In this document: one piece after another, positions 17,401-26,913 of the stretch | How positions within the stretch are numbered: the stretch's first letter is position 1 | Layout of the letters: the number at the start of each line of letters is the position of its first letter | Program-made: the position numbers and the translations under genes | The notes under the pieces: model-generated | Database searches by the model: none | Told to the model about the DNA's origin: nothing | Seen by the model: only the letters and a program-made list of their open reading frames with translations | Source of the DNA: Acidobacteriota bacterium | Lineage (GTDB): Bacteria > Acidobacteriota > Terriglobia > Bryobacterales > Bryobacteraceae | Length of the DNA: 64,000 bases | NCBI GenBank assembly: GCA_016185425.1 | Contig: JACPNQ010000015.1 | Coordinates: 219,277-283,276 of the forward strand | Direction of reading: 5' to 3'

Positions 17401-18693
17401 CTAACCCTTCGCCAGCGCAGCCGCGTGGGCGCGGATCTTCGAAATAGCCGCTGCGATCTGCTCCATGTCTTCACGCCCTCCGAGAAGCATCGTCTGTGTG
17501 AACCACACTCCCTCGGTACACAATTTGTCGTTCACGGGGCACTGATTCCGCTCCCGCCACTGCCGCAACCGCTCAGCGGAAAAGAGCCGCTGATATCCTC
17601 TACTCTGCAACACATTCTCCAGGAACGGCTGTTTATTCAACGGCGTATAACCGCCCGAACAGGGCACACCTTCCGCCGCCATCGCCTTTAGAAAACGCTC
17701 CCGCGGCAGTCCGGCGAACTCTCCAGCGTTATACCGGAACATGTATAAGTGCCAGGCGCTTCGCGTGCAGCCGTCCTCCAGCTTCGCCGGAATAATCCCG
17801 GAAATCTCGCCGAGCAGCTTGGTCAAATGCGCCGCGTTGGCATCCCTCAGTTTGGACTGCGTCTCCAGCCGCTCCATTTGTGTCATCAACAGCGTCGCCT
17901 GAAACTCGGTCAGCCGCAGGTTGGCGCCCTGTGCCGGCGCCACAGCCGCGCCCTTTCGCGGGCTGCTATTCGTGTGATACGCAAAGCATCTCTCGATAAA
18001 CGCGCTGTCGGCGGACAACACCGCGCCGCCCTCTCCGGAGTTGAGATTCTTCGAAGCCTGGAAGCTGTAGGTCCCGGTATCGCCGATCGTCCCCAGCTTG
18101 CGGCCGCGCCACTCTCCCAGATGCGCCTGTGCGGCGTCCTCCAGAACCTTCAACTTCCGACGGCGCGCCACTTCCATCACCCTGTCCATATTCGCGGCCG
18201 CTCCGGCGATGTGTACGGGGATCACCGCCACGGTCCGGTCAGTGACCGCCGCTTCGATCTTTGACGCGTCCATCTGGAACGTCCGCGCATCGGAGTCCAC
18301 AAACACCGGCAGCGCCGACTTCGATAGCACGGCGTTCACCGTCGCTATGAACGTATACGGCGGCACGATCACCTCGTCGCCGGCCTGCACATCGAGTCCG
18401 TGCAGCGCCGTCATCAGCGCCGACGTGCCGTTGGCGACCGCAAGGCAATGCGGCGAACCCATTACGGAAGCAAATTTCGCTTCGAAGGCGTCGACCGCCT
18501 TGCCCGAGCCGCGGTACCACTTACCGGATCGAAGCACCTGCAGCCAAGCCTCTTCGTCGCCCTTCTCCCACACCGGCCATCCGGGAAACCCGCGTTTCCG
18601 GACAGGCTCACCGCCCAGCAGGGCCGGCTGAGAAACCGCCCCCTTTACCATCGTCGCCGCCGCTGTCGCCGCTACTGCCGTTCGTCTGGTCAT
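17401..18693 (-). CDS. DegT/DnrJ/EryC1 family aminotransferase with Tat-like signal
   Basis: This 430-residue PLP-dependent aminotransferase shows the DegT fold: FEAKFASVMGSPHCLAVANG, GDEVIVPPYTFIATVNAV, VLEDAAQAHLGEWRG (PLP-contacting Asp) and the Schiff-base lysine in YSFQASKNLNSGEGGA. Family members usually act on sugar-nucleotide ketones. Unusually it starts MTRRTAVAATAAATMVKGAV, a twin-arginine-like signal, so it may act in the periplasm; such exported DegT homologues occur in Planctomycetota and Acidobacteriota with no established substrate. The start at 18693 leaves 25 bases to the divergent UDG gene. It ends next to the M23 gene, with no spacer between the convergent stops. Confidence 0.9.
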   Translation of the reverse strand: MTRRTAVAATAAATMVKGAVSQPALLGGEPVRKRGFPGWPVWEKGDEEAWLQVLRSGKWYRGSGKAVDAFEAKFASVMGSPHCLAVANGTSALMTALHGLDVQAGDEVIVPPYTFIATVNAVLSKSALPVFVDSDARTFQMDASKIEAAVTDRTVAVIPVHIAGAAANMDRVMEVARRRKLKVLEDAAQAHLGEWRGRKLGTIGDTGTYSFQASKNLNSGEGGAVLSADSAFIERCFAYHTNSSPRKGAAVAPAQGANLRLTEFQATLLMTQMERLETQSKLRDANAAHLTKLLGEISGIIPAKLEDGCTRSAWHLYMFRYNAGEFAGLPRERFLKAMAAEGVPCSGGYTPLNKQPFLENVLQSRGYQRLFSAERLRQWRERNQCPVNDKLCTEGVWFTQTMLLGGREDMEQIAAAISKIRAHAAALAKG

Positions 18694-18718
18694 ACGCCCG
18701 CATCGTAACCTGTACGAG

Positions 18719-19375
18719 ATGCCGCTGCAAGACCTCCAAAGCCAGATCATCGCCTGCGAACGCTGTCCGCGGCTCCGCGAGCACTGCCAAACGGTCGCCC
18801 GCGTCAAGCGCCGCGCCTACCGCGAGGAGACCTATTGGGGCCGCCCCGTGCCCGGTTTCGGCGATCCCAATGCGCGCCTCCTCATCATCGGCCTCGCGCC
18901 CGGCGCGCACGGCGCCAACCGCACTGGCCGTGTCTTCACCGGCGACCGCTCCGGCGATTTCCTTTATCAGGCCCTCTACAATGCCGGCTTCGCGAACCAG
19001 CCCACAAGCACTCATAAGGACGACGGGCTCCAACTCATCAACGCCTGGATCACCTGCCCCGTTCACTGCGCACCGCCCGGCAACAAGCCGCTACCGGAGG
19101 AGATCCGCGCCTGCCAGCCCTACCTGGAGCAGGAGCTCAAGCTCCTCAAGCAGATTCAAGTGATCATGGTCCTCGGCCGCATCGCTCTCGATACCTATCT
19201 GAGTATCCGCGGCGAACGCAAATCCGCCTTCCCATTCGCGCACGGCGCCGTCTTCGAAGGTACTCCGTCGCTGATCTGCAGCTTCCACCCCAGCCAGCAA
19301 AACACGCAGACCGGACGCCTCACGCAGGCCATGCTTACCGAAGTCTTCCAGGAGGCGCGAGCGAGGTTAAGATAG
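18719..19375 (+). CDS. Uracil-DNA glycosylase, family 5-like (UdgB)
   Basis: This 218-residue Fe-S uracil-DNA glycosylase removes uracil (and, in this family, other deaminated bases) from DNA. Motif A reads GLAPGAHGANRTGRVFTGD, with Ala replacing the polar catalytic residue of other families, which is diagnostic of family 5/UDGb; motif B is CSFHPSQQNTQTGRL. Cysteines for a 4Fe-4S cluster are present near the N-terminus (CERCPRL) and mid-protein (ITCPVHCAPP and downstream Cys). Length fits the family. It is cytoplasmic, and functionally unrelated to its neighbours. It ends 4 bases before the next gene on the same strand, so it may be co-transcribed. Confidence 0.9.
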   Translation: MPLQDLQSQIIACERCPRLREHCQTVARVKRRAYREETYWGRPVPGFGDPNARLLIIGLAPGAHGANRTGRVFTGDRSGDFLYQALYNAGFANQPTSTHKDDGLQLINAWITCPVHCAPPGNKPLPEEIRACQPYLEQELKLLKQIQVIMVLGRIALDTYLSIRGERKSAFPFAHGAVFEGTPSLICSFHPSQQNTQTGRLTQAMLTEVFQEARARLR

Positions 19376-19379
19376 AGAC

Positions 19380-21533
19380 ATGCGGAAAGTCGTGTCGGTC
19401 CTACTCTGCGCGGCGCTCTCCGCCACGGCCGCGCCTATCGATCCGCGCGAAGAGGCATTCATCGGCAACCGCCGCTCCTATTGGGCTTTTCAGAAGGTGG
19501 TCCGCCCGGCGGTTCCGGCCAACGGAGCGGCGAATCCGATCGACAATTTCATCCGCGAGGGATTGAAGGCCAAGAAGCTCACACCTTCCTCGGAAGCCTC
19601 CAAGCGAACGCTTATCCGCCGTGCTTCGCTCGATCTCACGGGGATGCCTCCCGCGAACGCGGAGGTGGAAGCCTTCCTTAAGGACAACGCCAAGGACGCA
19701 TACGAAAAGCTCGTCGATCGCCTGCTCGCTTCCCCCGCCTATGGGGAACGCTGGGCCCTGAAATGGCTTGATGTCGTGCGATATGCCGACACCAACGGGT
19801 ACGAACTCGATGCCGAGCGGCCGCAGGCTTGGCGTTACCGCGATTACGTCATTAACTCCTTCAACTCAGGCAAGCCCTATGACCGCTTCCTGATGGAACA
19901 GATCGCAGGCGATGAGCTCTACCCCGGCAACAGCGATGCGCTCATCGCGACCGGCTTCCTTCGCGCCGGACCGCGCCATGTCGTCGGCGGCAATACGGAT
20001 GAGGAGGTGAACCGTCAGGAAGTGCTGTTGGAGATGACGCTCGGCGTCAGCAACACCTTCCTCGGTCTCACCGTCGGATGCGCCCGTTGCCATAACCATA
20101 AATTCGACCCCATTACGCAGGCCGATCACTACCGTATCCAAGCCATCATGGCGGCGACTGACCTCAAGGAAATCGAGTACGCCACCAAGGAAGAGAAGCA
20201 GAAGCGTGATGTGTCCGCCAAGGCATTGATGGCTCGCATCAAGCCCCTCGACGACGAAATCGCCGCTATCGAAAAGCCCTATCGCGAACAACTCAAAGAA
20301 GCCAAGAAACTGCTCCTCACTCCCGCTCACCGCGCCGTCCTGGACATACCCAAGGACAAGCGAACTCCGGAGCAGGAGGTCCTCGCGAAAGAGGCCAATA
20401 AGCAGATTGGACTCTCCTGGGATGAAGTGGTCAACGCCCTTCCGCCCGATGTAAAAGCGAAGCGGGCGGCCATTCGCGCCGAGCGCCACAAGATCGCCCT
20501 TGATGAGCCCGAAGAGGTTCCCACGGCGTTCGCTGTAGCCAACATGGAAAAGGCGCCCGTCACGCACATCCTCAAGATCGGCGACCCCAAACATAAGCTC
20601 GATACCGTTGAACCCGCGTTCCTCTCTGTGCTTGGGGGACTCGACGCGCCGAAGGGCCCTGCCGATCGGCGTTCCGCCTTCGCCAAATGGCTGGCGGATC
20701 CGGCGCACCCGCTGACAGCGCGCGTCATGGCCAACCGAATCTGGCAGTTCCGCATGGGTTCCGGCATCGTTTCCACACCGAACGACTTCGGACAACTGGG
20801 CGGACGCCCCTCGAATCGTCCGCTTCTCGATTGGCTCGCCGCCGAGTTCGTCTCGAGCGGTTGGAACGTGCGCCACCTCGATCGCCTGATCGTGACGTCC
20901 GCCGCGTATCGGCAATCCGCCGACATTGACGAATCGAAAGCGTCCGTCGATGCGGACAACAAGCTCTACTGGCGCATGAATCAACGCCGCCTTGAAGGCG
21001 AGTCCCTGCGCGACGGCGTTCTCCAAGCCAGCGGAAAGCTCAACCCCAAGCAATTCGGAGCTCCCATCAAAACACCCATCGAGCCCGAGATTTACGACAT
21101 CATCTTCACCGAAGGCGAGCCCGACAATCTCTGGCCGCTGCCGAAGGACCGCTCGGAGGTCTACCGGAAATCCATCTACCTGCTCAACAAGCGCACCGTG
21201 CGGCTGCCGATGCTCACCAACTTCGACCAGCCCGATGCCATTACGTCATGCCCGGTCCGGGCCGTAAGCACGCACGCGCTGCAGGCGCTCTCGCTCCTGA
21301 ACAGCGCGTTCATGCAGGAGCAGTCCGAGGCGCTTGCCGCCCGCGTCAACACGGTCTGCAGGAAGGGTGGCGCCGCCTGCCAGATACGCACGGCGTATGA
21401 GCTAACCCTCCAGCGTCCACCGCGTCCCAAAGAACAACAAATGGCCCGGCAATTCCTCACGCAGAAGAGAATGCCGCTCGAAGATTTCTGCAAGGCCCTC
21501 CTGAATCGCCATGAGTTCGTCTACATTCCCTAA
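19380..21533 (+). CDS. DUF1549/DUF1553 secreted protein lacking the cytochrome C1 domain
   Basis: This 717-residue protein has a signal peptide ([19 protein letters not shown]), a DUF1549 domain ([36 protein letters not shown], CxxCH in [12 protein letters not shown]), a helical Lys/Glu-rich spacer (residues about 260-370), and DUF1553 ([37 protein letters not shown]). Compared with the gene at 12863 it lacks both the N-terminal PSCyt1 domain and the LamG insert. It overlaps its DUF1501 partner by 23 bases, an arrangement suggesting translational coupling. Function is unproven, as for the family. Confidence 0.92.
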   Translation: MRKVVSVLLCAALSATAAPIDPREEAFIGNRRSYWAFQKVVRPAVPANGAANPIDNFIREGLKAKKLTPSSEASKRTLIRRASLDLTGMPPANAEVEAFLKDNAKDAYEKLVDRLLASPAYGERWALKWLDVVRYADTNGYELDAERPQAWRYRDYVINSFNSGKPYDRFLMEQIAGDELYPGNSDALIATGFLRAGPRHVVGGNTDEEVNRQEVLLEMTLGVSNTFLGLTVGCARCHNHKFDPITQADHYRIQAIMAATDLKEIEYATKEEKQKRDVSAKALMARIKPLDDEIAAIEKPYREQLKEAKKLLLTPAHRAVLDIPKDKRTPEQEVLAKEANKQIGLSWDEVVNALPPDVKAKRAAIRAERHKIALDEPEEVPTAFAVANMEKAPVTHILKIGDPKHKLDTVEPAFLSVLGGLDAPKGPADRRSAFAKWLADPAHPLTARVMANRIWQFRMGSGIVSTPNDFGQLGGRPSNRPLLDWLAAEFVSSGWNVRHLDRLIVTSAAYRQSADIDESKASVDADNKLYWRMNQRRLEGESLRDGVLQASGKLNPKQFGAPIKTPIEPEIYDIIFTEGEPDNLWPLPKDRSEVYRKSIYLLNKRTVRLPMLTNFDQPDAITSCPVRAVSTHALQALSLLNSAFMQEQSEALAARVNTVCRKGGAACQIRTAYELTLQRPPRPKEQQMARQFLTQKRMPLEDFCKALLNRHEFVYIP

Positions 21534-22917
21534 CCGCCGCAGCGTTTTGCAAAGCGGCCTCGGCGCGGTGGCCGCCGAATGGCTATTACAGCGCGACCTC
21601 CGTGCCGCGGCGAGCGCCAACCCGCTCGCTCCGAAAGTCCCTCACTTCGCCCCGCGCGCCAAACGGGTCATATTCCTCTTCATGGTCGGTGCTCCATCGA
21701 GCATCGATATGTTCGACCCCAAGCCGGCGCTCACTAAGTATTCGGGCCAAAAACTCCCGGCAAGTTTCGGCAAAGTCGTCAGCCAGTTCACTGGCGGCGA
21801 CACACCACTGCTCCCGTCACCGTGGGAGTTCAAGCAATACGGCCAAAGCGGCATTCCGGTCAGCAGCCTCTCGCCGCACGTTGCCCAGTGCGTTGACGAT
21901 ATCTGCTTCGTTCGCAGCTTCTACACGGAGAGCACCGTTCACGCACCGGCGATGTACCAGGTCCATAGCGGCCGCGTGCTTACAGGCTATCCCTCCATGG
22001 GCGCCTGGGTCACCTACGGCCTGGGTTCGCCAGCCGACAACCTCCCCGCCTACGTCGTGATGCCGCAGCCGGAAGGCACGCCCGAGGGCGGCACGCCGTG
22101 TTGGAGCGCGGGCTTCCTTCCGGCCGTCTACCAGGGCACGCTCCTCCGCAGCGGCCCGTCGCCGATTTTGCATCTCAAGCCGCCAGACAGCGTTACTCCG
22201 GAGCGGCAGAAGAACACGCTGGATCTCCTGCAACAGATGAACCGGCTCGATTCCCGTCCCGGTGACTCGGAGCACGCGGCACGCATCGCCTCCTACGAGC
22301 TCGCTTTCAAGATGCAATCCGCCGCCCCGGAAGCTGTCGATCTCTCCAAGGAGTCCGATGCCACCAAGCGGCTCTATGGCATGGACGACAAGAAGACCTA
22401 CGATTTCGGCTCACGCCTCCTGCTTGCCCGCCGGCTTATCGAACGCGGCACGCGCTTCGTCCAGATCTATTCCGGCGGCGGCCCGGTGAGCATTCAGTGG
22501 GATGCGCACAAGGACCTCGTCCTGAACCACGAGAAGATGGCGGGCCTCACCGACAAGCCGGTGGCCGGCCTTCTCAAGGACCTCAAGTCGCGCGGACTCC
22601 TCGACGACACACTAGTGATCTGGGGCAGTGAGTTCGGACGGTTGCCAATGTCCGAAGGCGGCAACGGCCGCGATCACAACCCGCACGGCTACACGATGTG
22701 GTTCGCGGGCGGCGGGGTGAAGGGCGGACGAATCGTGGGCGAGACCGACGAGTTCGGTCTCAATGCCATCGGCGAGCGCTACCACATGCGGGATTTCCAC
22801 GCGACGGTTCTGCATCTGCTGGGGCTCGACCAGCACAAGCTTTTCTACCTCCACAACGGCCGCAATGAGAAGTTGACCGACTTCGGCGGCACCGTCATAG
22901 ACAAGGTTTTCGCGTAA
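21511..22917 (+). CDS. DUF1501 protein with Tat-like signal
   Basis: This 468-residue protein is the second DUF1501 member of the window. It starts [20 protein letters not shown], a twin-arginine-type signal, and carries [69 protein letters not shown] and [17 protein letters not shown]. It is co-oriented and overlapping with the preceding DUF1549/DUF1553 gene and is followed 4 bases later by an exported TenA-like gene. The paired gene order (partner first, DUF1501 second) is the same as in the set at 11.4-16.0 kb, so the sets are paralogous. Confidence 0.93.
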   Translation: MSSSTFPNRRSVLQSGLGAVAAEWLLQRDLRAAASANPLAPKVPHFAPRAKRVIFLFMVGAPSSIDMFDPKPALTKYSGQKLPASFGKVVSQFTGGDTPLLPSPWEFKQYGQSGIPVSSLSPHVAQCVDDICFVRSFYTESTVHAPAMYQVHSGRVLTGYPSMGAWVTYGLGSPADNLPAYVVMPQPEGTPEGGTPCWSAGFLPAVYQGTLLRSGPSPILHLKPPDSVTPERQKNTLDLLQQMNRLDSRPGDSEHAARIASYELAFKMQSAAPEAVDLSKESDATKRLYGMDDKKTYDFGSRLLLARRLIERGTRFVQIYSGGGPVSIQWDAHKDLVLNHEKMAGLTDKPVAGLLKDLKSRGLLDDTLVIWGSEFGRLPMSEGGNGRDHNPHGYTMWFAGGGVKGGRIVGETDEFGLNAIGERYHMRDFHATVLHLLGLDQHKLFYLHNGRNEKLTDFGGTVIDKVFA

Positions 22918-22920
22918 TCT

Positions 22921-23586
22921 GTGCGCCTTCTATCCTGCTTCCTCCTGGCGTCGGCCGTTTTCGCCCAGCCGCAACCGAGCGACGAGCTTTGGGTGGCGAT
23001 TGCGCCCATTTACGCGAAGACCCTCCAACATCCCTTTCTCGCCGGCCTCACGGACGGTGCGCTGCCGCGCTCCCGGTTTGAATTCTTCCTGCGTCAGGAC
23101 GCGGCGTATCTCGACGCGTTCGCGGAGGCGCTCCGGGCATTAGCGGCAAAGGCGCCGAAACGGGAATGGGCGGAGACACTCCGCCGTCATGCCAATGAGG
23201 CGATCGCTTCCGAGAAGAAACTGCCCCCGGCGCCGATGGCGCCGTCCAACTACGCCTACACCAACCACTTTCGCGCCGCTGTCGCCAATGGTACATTCGC
23301 CGAAGGGCTCGCCGCGCTGCTGCCGTGTTACTGGATCTATCAGGAAGTGGGCCGGGAACTGGTGAGGAAGGGTTCGAAGAATCCCGATTATCAAAAATGG
23401 ATCGACAACTACGCCGGAGAAGAATACGCTAAGAGCGTCCGCCAAGTCCTGGCCATGTACAATGCCGAAGCCCCGAAGTTGACGGCATCGCAGCGAGCCC
23501 GCTGCCGTGAGTTGTTTGTGCTCTCGGCACGCTATGAGTACATGTTCTGGGACATGGCCTGGCGCGAGGAGCAGTGGCTGCCATGA
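22921..23586 (+). CDS. TenA/thiaminase-II-like protein with signal peptide
   Basis: This 221-residue protein is a TenA/THI-4 family helical-bundle protein; known members hydrolyse aminopyrimidines in thiamine salvage. Family signs are LQHPFLAGLTDGALPRSRFE, FFLRQDAAYLDAF, the catalytic-type cysteine in LLPCYWIYQEVG, and an acidic residue in YEYMFWDMAW. The oddity is a clean N-terminal signal peptide, MRLLSCFLLASAVFAQ, since TenA proteins are normally cytoplasmic. The GTG start lies 4 bases after the DUF1501 stop, and its TGA overlaps the ATG of the GNAT gene. It may process thiamine breakdown products outside the cytoplasm, or may have been repurposed. Confidence 0.85.
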   Translation: MRLLSCFLLASAVFAQPQPSDELWVAIAPIYAKTLQHPFLAGLTDGALPRSRFEFFLRQDAAYLDAFAEALRALAAKAPKREWAETLRRHANEAIASEKKLPPAPMAPSNYAYTNHFRAAVANGTFAEGLAALLPCYWIYQEVGRELVRKGSKNPDYQKWIDNYAGEEYAKSVRQVLAMYNAEAPKLTASQRARCRELFVLSARYEYMFWDMAWREEQWLP

Positions 23587-24038
23587 GTTTCCAATTCCGA
23601 CCCTATTCACCCGAAGACCGCGAGGCCTGCCTCGCCCTATTTACGGCAAACACCCCCAACTGGTTCGCGCCACACGAGAGGGAGCAATATGAATCCTTCC
23701 TTGACGAAGTGCCTGGATCCTACTATCTGATGTACGACGATACCGGGGCCCTTGCCGGCGCGGGCGGCGTTGAACTCGAGTCCGCCCGGGGCGTTGGCTG
23801 GCTGACGTGGGGTATGGTCGATCCCAATCGCCACGGACAGGGTCTCGGCAAGACGCTGCTCGAATTTCGCCTGGAGCAACTCCGCGCCAATCTTCATATT
23901 CACCGCGTCTGCATCGACTCCAGCCAGCACACCGCACCGTTCTACGAAAAGTACGGCTTCACAACGCAGCGTATTATCCCGGATGGCTATGCCAAGGGTC
24001 TCCACCGGCATGAGATGGAGCTGCGGTTTACCAATTAG
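23583..24038 (+). CDS. GNAT family N-acetyltransferase
   Basis: This 151-residue acetyl-CoA-dependent transferase has the GNAT core: RPYSPEDREACLALF, strand 4 and motif A in WGMVDPNRHGQGLGKTLLEF (Q/R-x-x-G-x-G), then VCIDSSQHTAPFYEKYGFTT near the C-terminus. The acceptor substrate is unknown. The start at 23583 is favoured by the ATGA overlap with the TenA gene. It abuts the convergent TonB-receptor gene stop to stop with no spacer. Confidence 0.88.
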   Translation: MSFQFRPYSPEDREACLALFTANTPNWFAPHEREQYESFLDEVPGSYYLMYDDTGALAGAGGVELESARGVGWLTWGMVDPNRHGQGLGKTLLEFRLEQLRANLHIHRVCIDSSQHTAPFYEKYGFTTQRIIPDGYAKGLHRHEMELRFTN

Positions 24039-26450
24039 CTACCAGAAATAGCGCAGCTTCACGCCTGCCGTTCGAGGCTGCACGATCCGCGTGCCGACGA
24101 AGATCGACTGGAAGTTATACATCGCAACCGTGTTGGCGAGGTTGGTCAATTGAAAGCTGATGTCCCACGTCTTGCGATCGCCGCGGTAGTGGTCGTGCCC
24201 GACGCTGATGTCGGTCACGGTCCTTGGACGGACGCGGGCCGGAAAGGATTCCAGATTCACATAAGGAAGGAGGTCATGGTAATCCGGATCGACCGCCACT
24301 TCCTTCGGGTCGGAGGGATTTGAGACAAGGCCGGAGTCGTAGCGGACCGACAGGTTCGCCCACCAATTCCTTTTATATGCGTAGTTCAGCATCCCGTGAA
24401 TGCCGAGCTTTTGGTCGTGGTCGATAACGAACGGCCCTGCGCTCAGCGAGTCAACGGCACCGGAACCAAGAAACAGTCCGCCGGTGAACGGCGGTGTGAC
24501 AATCGCGTGGTAGTGCGTAAAGTTCAACGACCCTGAGAAGCCCGCCACGGGCAAGAAGTTGAACCGGCCCTCCACGCCATTGATCCGCGACTTGGCGAGC
24601 GTGATCGGAAAGATGATGCCGGTGTTGAGGAAGTTGTCATTGTCCTGCAGATCGGTGGCGTGCTTGTGATAGAACGAGCCGCTGAAACCGATGTGGCGAG
24701 TAATGGTCTGCTGCAGGCCAGCCTCCAGAAAATCCTGCCGCTCGGGACGCATGATGACCACTCCGCCGCCGAACGCTTCCCGCACGGCATCCGGCGCCAG
24801 CTTCCCGGCCTCGCGAGAACTCGATAGCAACAGGTTCTCGTTTGGCGGCGTCTGGTAGTTGCGATTGTAGGAAGCACGGAAGACGGTGCCGGTCTCCTTC
24901 AAGTGGAAGGCTACTCCGGCGCGCGGCTGAAGCTGCACCCCCTTCGTGACGAAATTGTAGTGGTCGTAGCGCAGACCCAGCGAAAGAGTCAGCCGGCGCC
25001 ATTTGACTCGATCCTGCAGAAAGCCCGCATGGAGAGCGCCGGTGAGTTTTCCGGCGAAGACGAATGGCCGGCCGCCCCGGCTCAAGTCATAGGGATGCAG
25101 GTTAGGCAGGTAGCCATCCTGCGCCGGATCATTGAAATCCGGGTTCGTAATGCCGAAGGAGAAAAACTCGCTGATTGGCGTCCTCTGCAAATCCGCGCCC
25201 ATGCGCAGGTTATGGATACCGCTGACGCGGTTGTAGCGGACGGAGAGGTTGAACGTGGACAGATGACGGGCCTGGCTTGCGGTAACGGGTGTGTCGCCGG
25301 GACTGCTGAACAGCTCCGCGATCGCCGTGCGGTAGGATGCCGTGGCGTCCAATGTCGAACGCGCATCAATCGTGCGAACCCACGCCGTCGAAACGGAAAG
25401 GTCGCGCATCTGCTGGCGTTGGTCCTGGAGGTTGGCGTGCTGCGATCGCAGATTCGCAAGCTGAAAATTGCTGCGTCCCGCGATCAGGTTCAGGCGGAAC
25501 GTATCGCGAGCCGTAGGCTGATAATCGAAGCGCGTAAAGCCGCGCTCGGAGTTCCCGCCATTGTGAAGGTTGCTCAAAGATACGGAATCAAGATAGCGGT
25601 TCGATTTGAGCGTGTTGACACTGGCGAAGTAGCCAAACTTCGCGGTGCCGCCCTGAACCTGCGAGACGTGCGAGTAGGTATCAAAGCCCGCCGCGTAGAG
25701 CTGCGTGGACCCCGCTGCCTTCCGTCCGCTGCCCATTCCGGTCCGCGTGGTGATGTTCGCCACGCCAGATACTTTGCTGCCATACTCCGCGGGGACGTCG
25801 CCCGTAAATAACTCGATGGTCTGGACGATGGTGGGATCGACGGCGTTTGAGAAGGCGCCGGTAAGCTGGTCCGAGATAGGCATGCCATCGATGACGTAGG
25901 TCATCTGGTTATGCGCGCCGCGCGGATGAATAGCGCCGTTTGCATCGGCGGCAAAACCGGGAAAGCTCAGCAGCACCGATTCGATGCCGCGTCCACTGGC
26001 CTGGGAGGGAAGGCGGCTGAAGCTCGCGGCGTCCAGCTCTGTGCGCGTACCGGTCGCCTCCGTATCGATGGTGGCGCGGAGCTCAGTGGCGGTTACGTCG
26101 ATCGCTGTGCCTTGGCCGCTGATCGCAAGGGTAACATCGAGCTTGAAAGGAACATTCGACCGGAGGCTAACGGATTGTTGACCCGGAGCAAAGCCTGGCT
26201 TTTCGACCCTCAGTGCATACGTCTGGAAGGGGACATTGATGAACTGAAAGTGGCCGTCGTCACCCGTGGTCACCTGGTTCGAGTAGCCGGCAATCGCGTT
26301 CGAGAGGCGGACAACGGCGCCGGGGACAGCGCTGCCCGCGGGGTCGAGAACCTCGCCGGCAAGCGTTGCGGTGGATTGGGCGGACAAACGAAGAAACAGC
26401 AGGGCAAAAGCCCAAAGGAATAGGCGATTCACAAAAGTCTCCTTCAACAA
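24039..26450 (-). CDS. TonB-dependent receptor with carboxypeptidase-regulatory N-domain
   Basis: This 803-residue outer-membrane receptor has a signal peptide (RLFLWAFALLFLRLSAQ), a carboxypeptidase-regulatory Ig-like domain (TATLAGEVLDPAGSAVPGAV), a plug (MTYVIDGMPISDQLTG, VPAEYGSKVSGVANITTRTG) and a 22-strand-type barrel ending in an aromatic residue (VKLRYFW). It is smaller than the Oar-like receptor at 42.7 kb. A 94-residue membrane protein gene lies 15 bases upstream on the same strand, so the pair likely forms an operon. The opposite operon encodes CuA and di-haem proteins, so a metal or metal-chelate ligand is a reasonable guess but is not shown. Confidence 0.92.
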   Translation of the reverse strand: MLKETFVNRLFLWAFALLFLRLSAQSTATLAGEVLDPAGSAVPGAVVRLSNAIAGYSNQVTTGDDGHFQFINVPFQTYALRVEKPGFAPGQQSVSLRSNVPFKLDVTLAISGQGTAIDVTATELRATIDTEATGTRTELDAASFSRLPSQASGRGIESVLLSFPGFAADANGAIHPRGAHNQMTYVIDGMPISDQLTGAFSNAVDPTIVQTIELFTGDVPAEYGSKVSGVANITTRTGMGSGRKAAGSTQLYAAGFDTYSHVSQVQGGTAKFGYFASVNTLKSNRYLDSVSLSNLHNGGNSERGFTRFDYQPTARDTFRLNLIAGRSNFQLANLRSQHANLQDQRQQMRDLSVSTAWVRTIDARSTLDATASYRTAIAELFSSPGDTPVTASQARHLSTFNLSVRYNRVSGIHNLRMGADLQRTPISEFFSFGITNPDFNDPAQDGYLPNLHPYDLSRGGRPFVFAGKLTGALHAGFLQDRVKWRRLTLSLGLRYDHYNFVTKGVQLQPRAGVAFHLKETGTVFRASYNRNYQTPPNENLLLSSSREAGKLAPDAVREAFGGGVVIMRPERQDFLEAGLQQTITRHIGFSGSFYHKHATDLQDNDNFLNTGIIFPITLAKSRINGVEGRFNFLPVAGFSGSLNFTHYHAIVTPPFTGGLFLGSGAVDSLSAGPFVIDHDQKLGIHGMLNYAYKRNWWANLSVRYDSGLVSNPSDPKEVAVDPDYHDLLPYVNLESFPARVRPRTVTDISVGHDHYRGDRKTWDISFQLTNLANTVAMYNFQSIFVGTRIVQPRTAGVKLRYFW

Positions 26451-26465
26451 AAGTGGGTATTTTTG

Positions 26466-26750
26466 TTAGGAAACAACGGGCGGGGCACGCCCGCGCGCGG
26501 AAAGGACAAGTCCTTCGGCGGGCTGTTCCGGCGATACCGGAACCTGCGCCTCAATCAAGTACGCTAACGGAGCGAGAACGGCCGCGGCTTCGGCGGTCGA
26601 GACCATCTGGTGTTCGAGGTCGTTGAAGCTGCACGATGACCGCGCGCCATCCCGCGTGTGGCGGTGTAACGGCGAAAACAGGGCGATGCTGAAAAACAGC
26701 AGGACGAGGGACAGAACTATCGCTAATCGCCGCAACCCATATTCTATCAT
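26466..26750 (-). CDS. Small membrane protein A, paralogue of the gene at 26810
   Basis: This 94-residue protein has a short N-terminus (MIEYGLRRLAIVL), one strong hydrophobic helix, then FFSIALFSPLHRHT, a Cys in SSCSFNDLEHQ, a second weaker hydrophobic stretch and a C-terminal RGRAPPVVS. The same core and RGRAPP tail occur in the gene at 26810 on the other strand. It resembles, without clear identity, the small DUF2946-type proteins found beside metal-related TonB receptors. The HRH and Cys/His pairs could bind metal in the periplasm. It is the first gene of the operon leading to the TonB receptor (15-base gap). Confidence 0.75.
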   Translation of the reverse strand: MIEYGLRRLAIVLSLVLLFFSIALFSPLHRHTRDGARSSCSFNDLEHQMVSTAEAAAVLAPLAYLIEAQVPVSPEQPAEGLVLSARGRAPPVVS

Positions 26751-26913
26751 CGCGGTCTTCTGGTATCCTACGGTCAACATCCGTGTGCGCGTGCTGCCCC
26801 ATTTTAACTGTGACTCGGAGCGGCTCCCGTTCCAAGCGCTGGCTCCTCGTCGCGCTCGCCATCCTTATCGTTTTCTTCAGCATTGCGCTGTTTTCGCCGT
26901 TACACCGGCACAC
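26656..26913. repeat. Imperfect inverted repeat from paralogous coding segments
   Basis: Bases 26656-26696 and 26873-26913 are reverse complements at 37 of 41 positions, including a perfect run CTGTTTTCGCCGTTACACCG. The arms lie inside the coding parts of small membrane proteins A and B, both specifying the FFSIALFSPLHRHT core. The high DNA identity indicates a recent inverted duplication or gene conversion. Confidence 0.85.
26751..26809. promoter_or_regulatory. Divergent promoter region between the two small-protein operons
   Basis: Only about 59 bases separate the two chosen start codons, so both operons must start from within this stretch or from inside the opposing gene. No convincing -35/-10 pair or operator palindrome was found by eye. 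The true start of gene B is uncertain (GTG codons at 26783 and 26810), which would narrow the region further. Confidence 0.5.

Noticed and set aside
19866..21053. Minus-strand frame of 395 codons opposite the second DUF1549/DUF1553 gene
   Set aside because: Shadow frame without motifs; the plus strand has a signal peptide, CxxCH and conserved DUF1553 signature.
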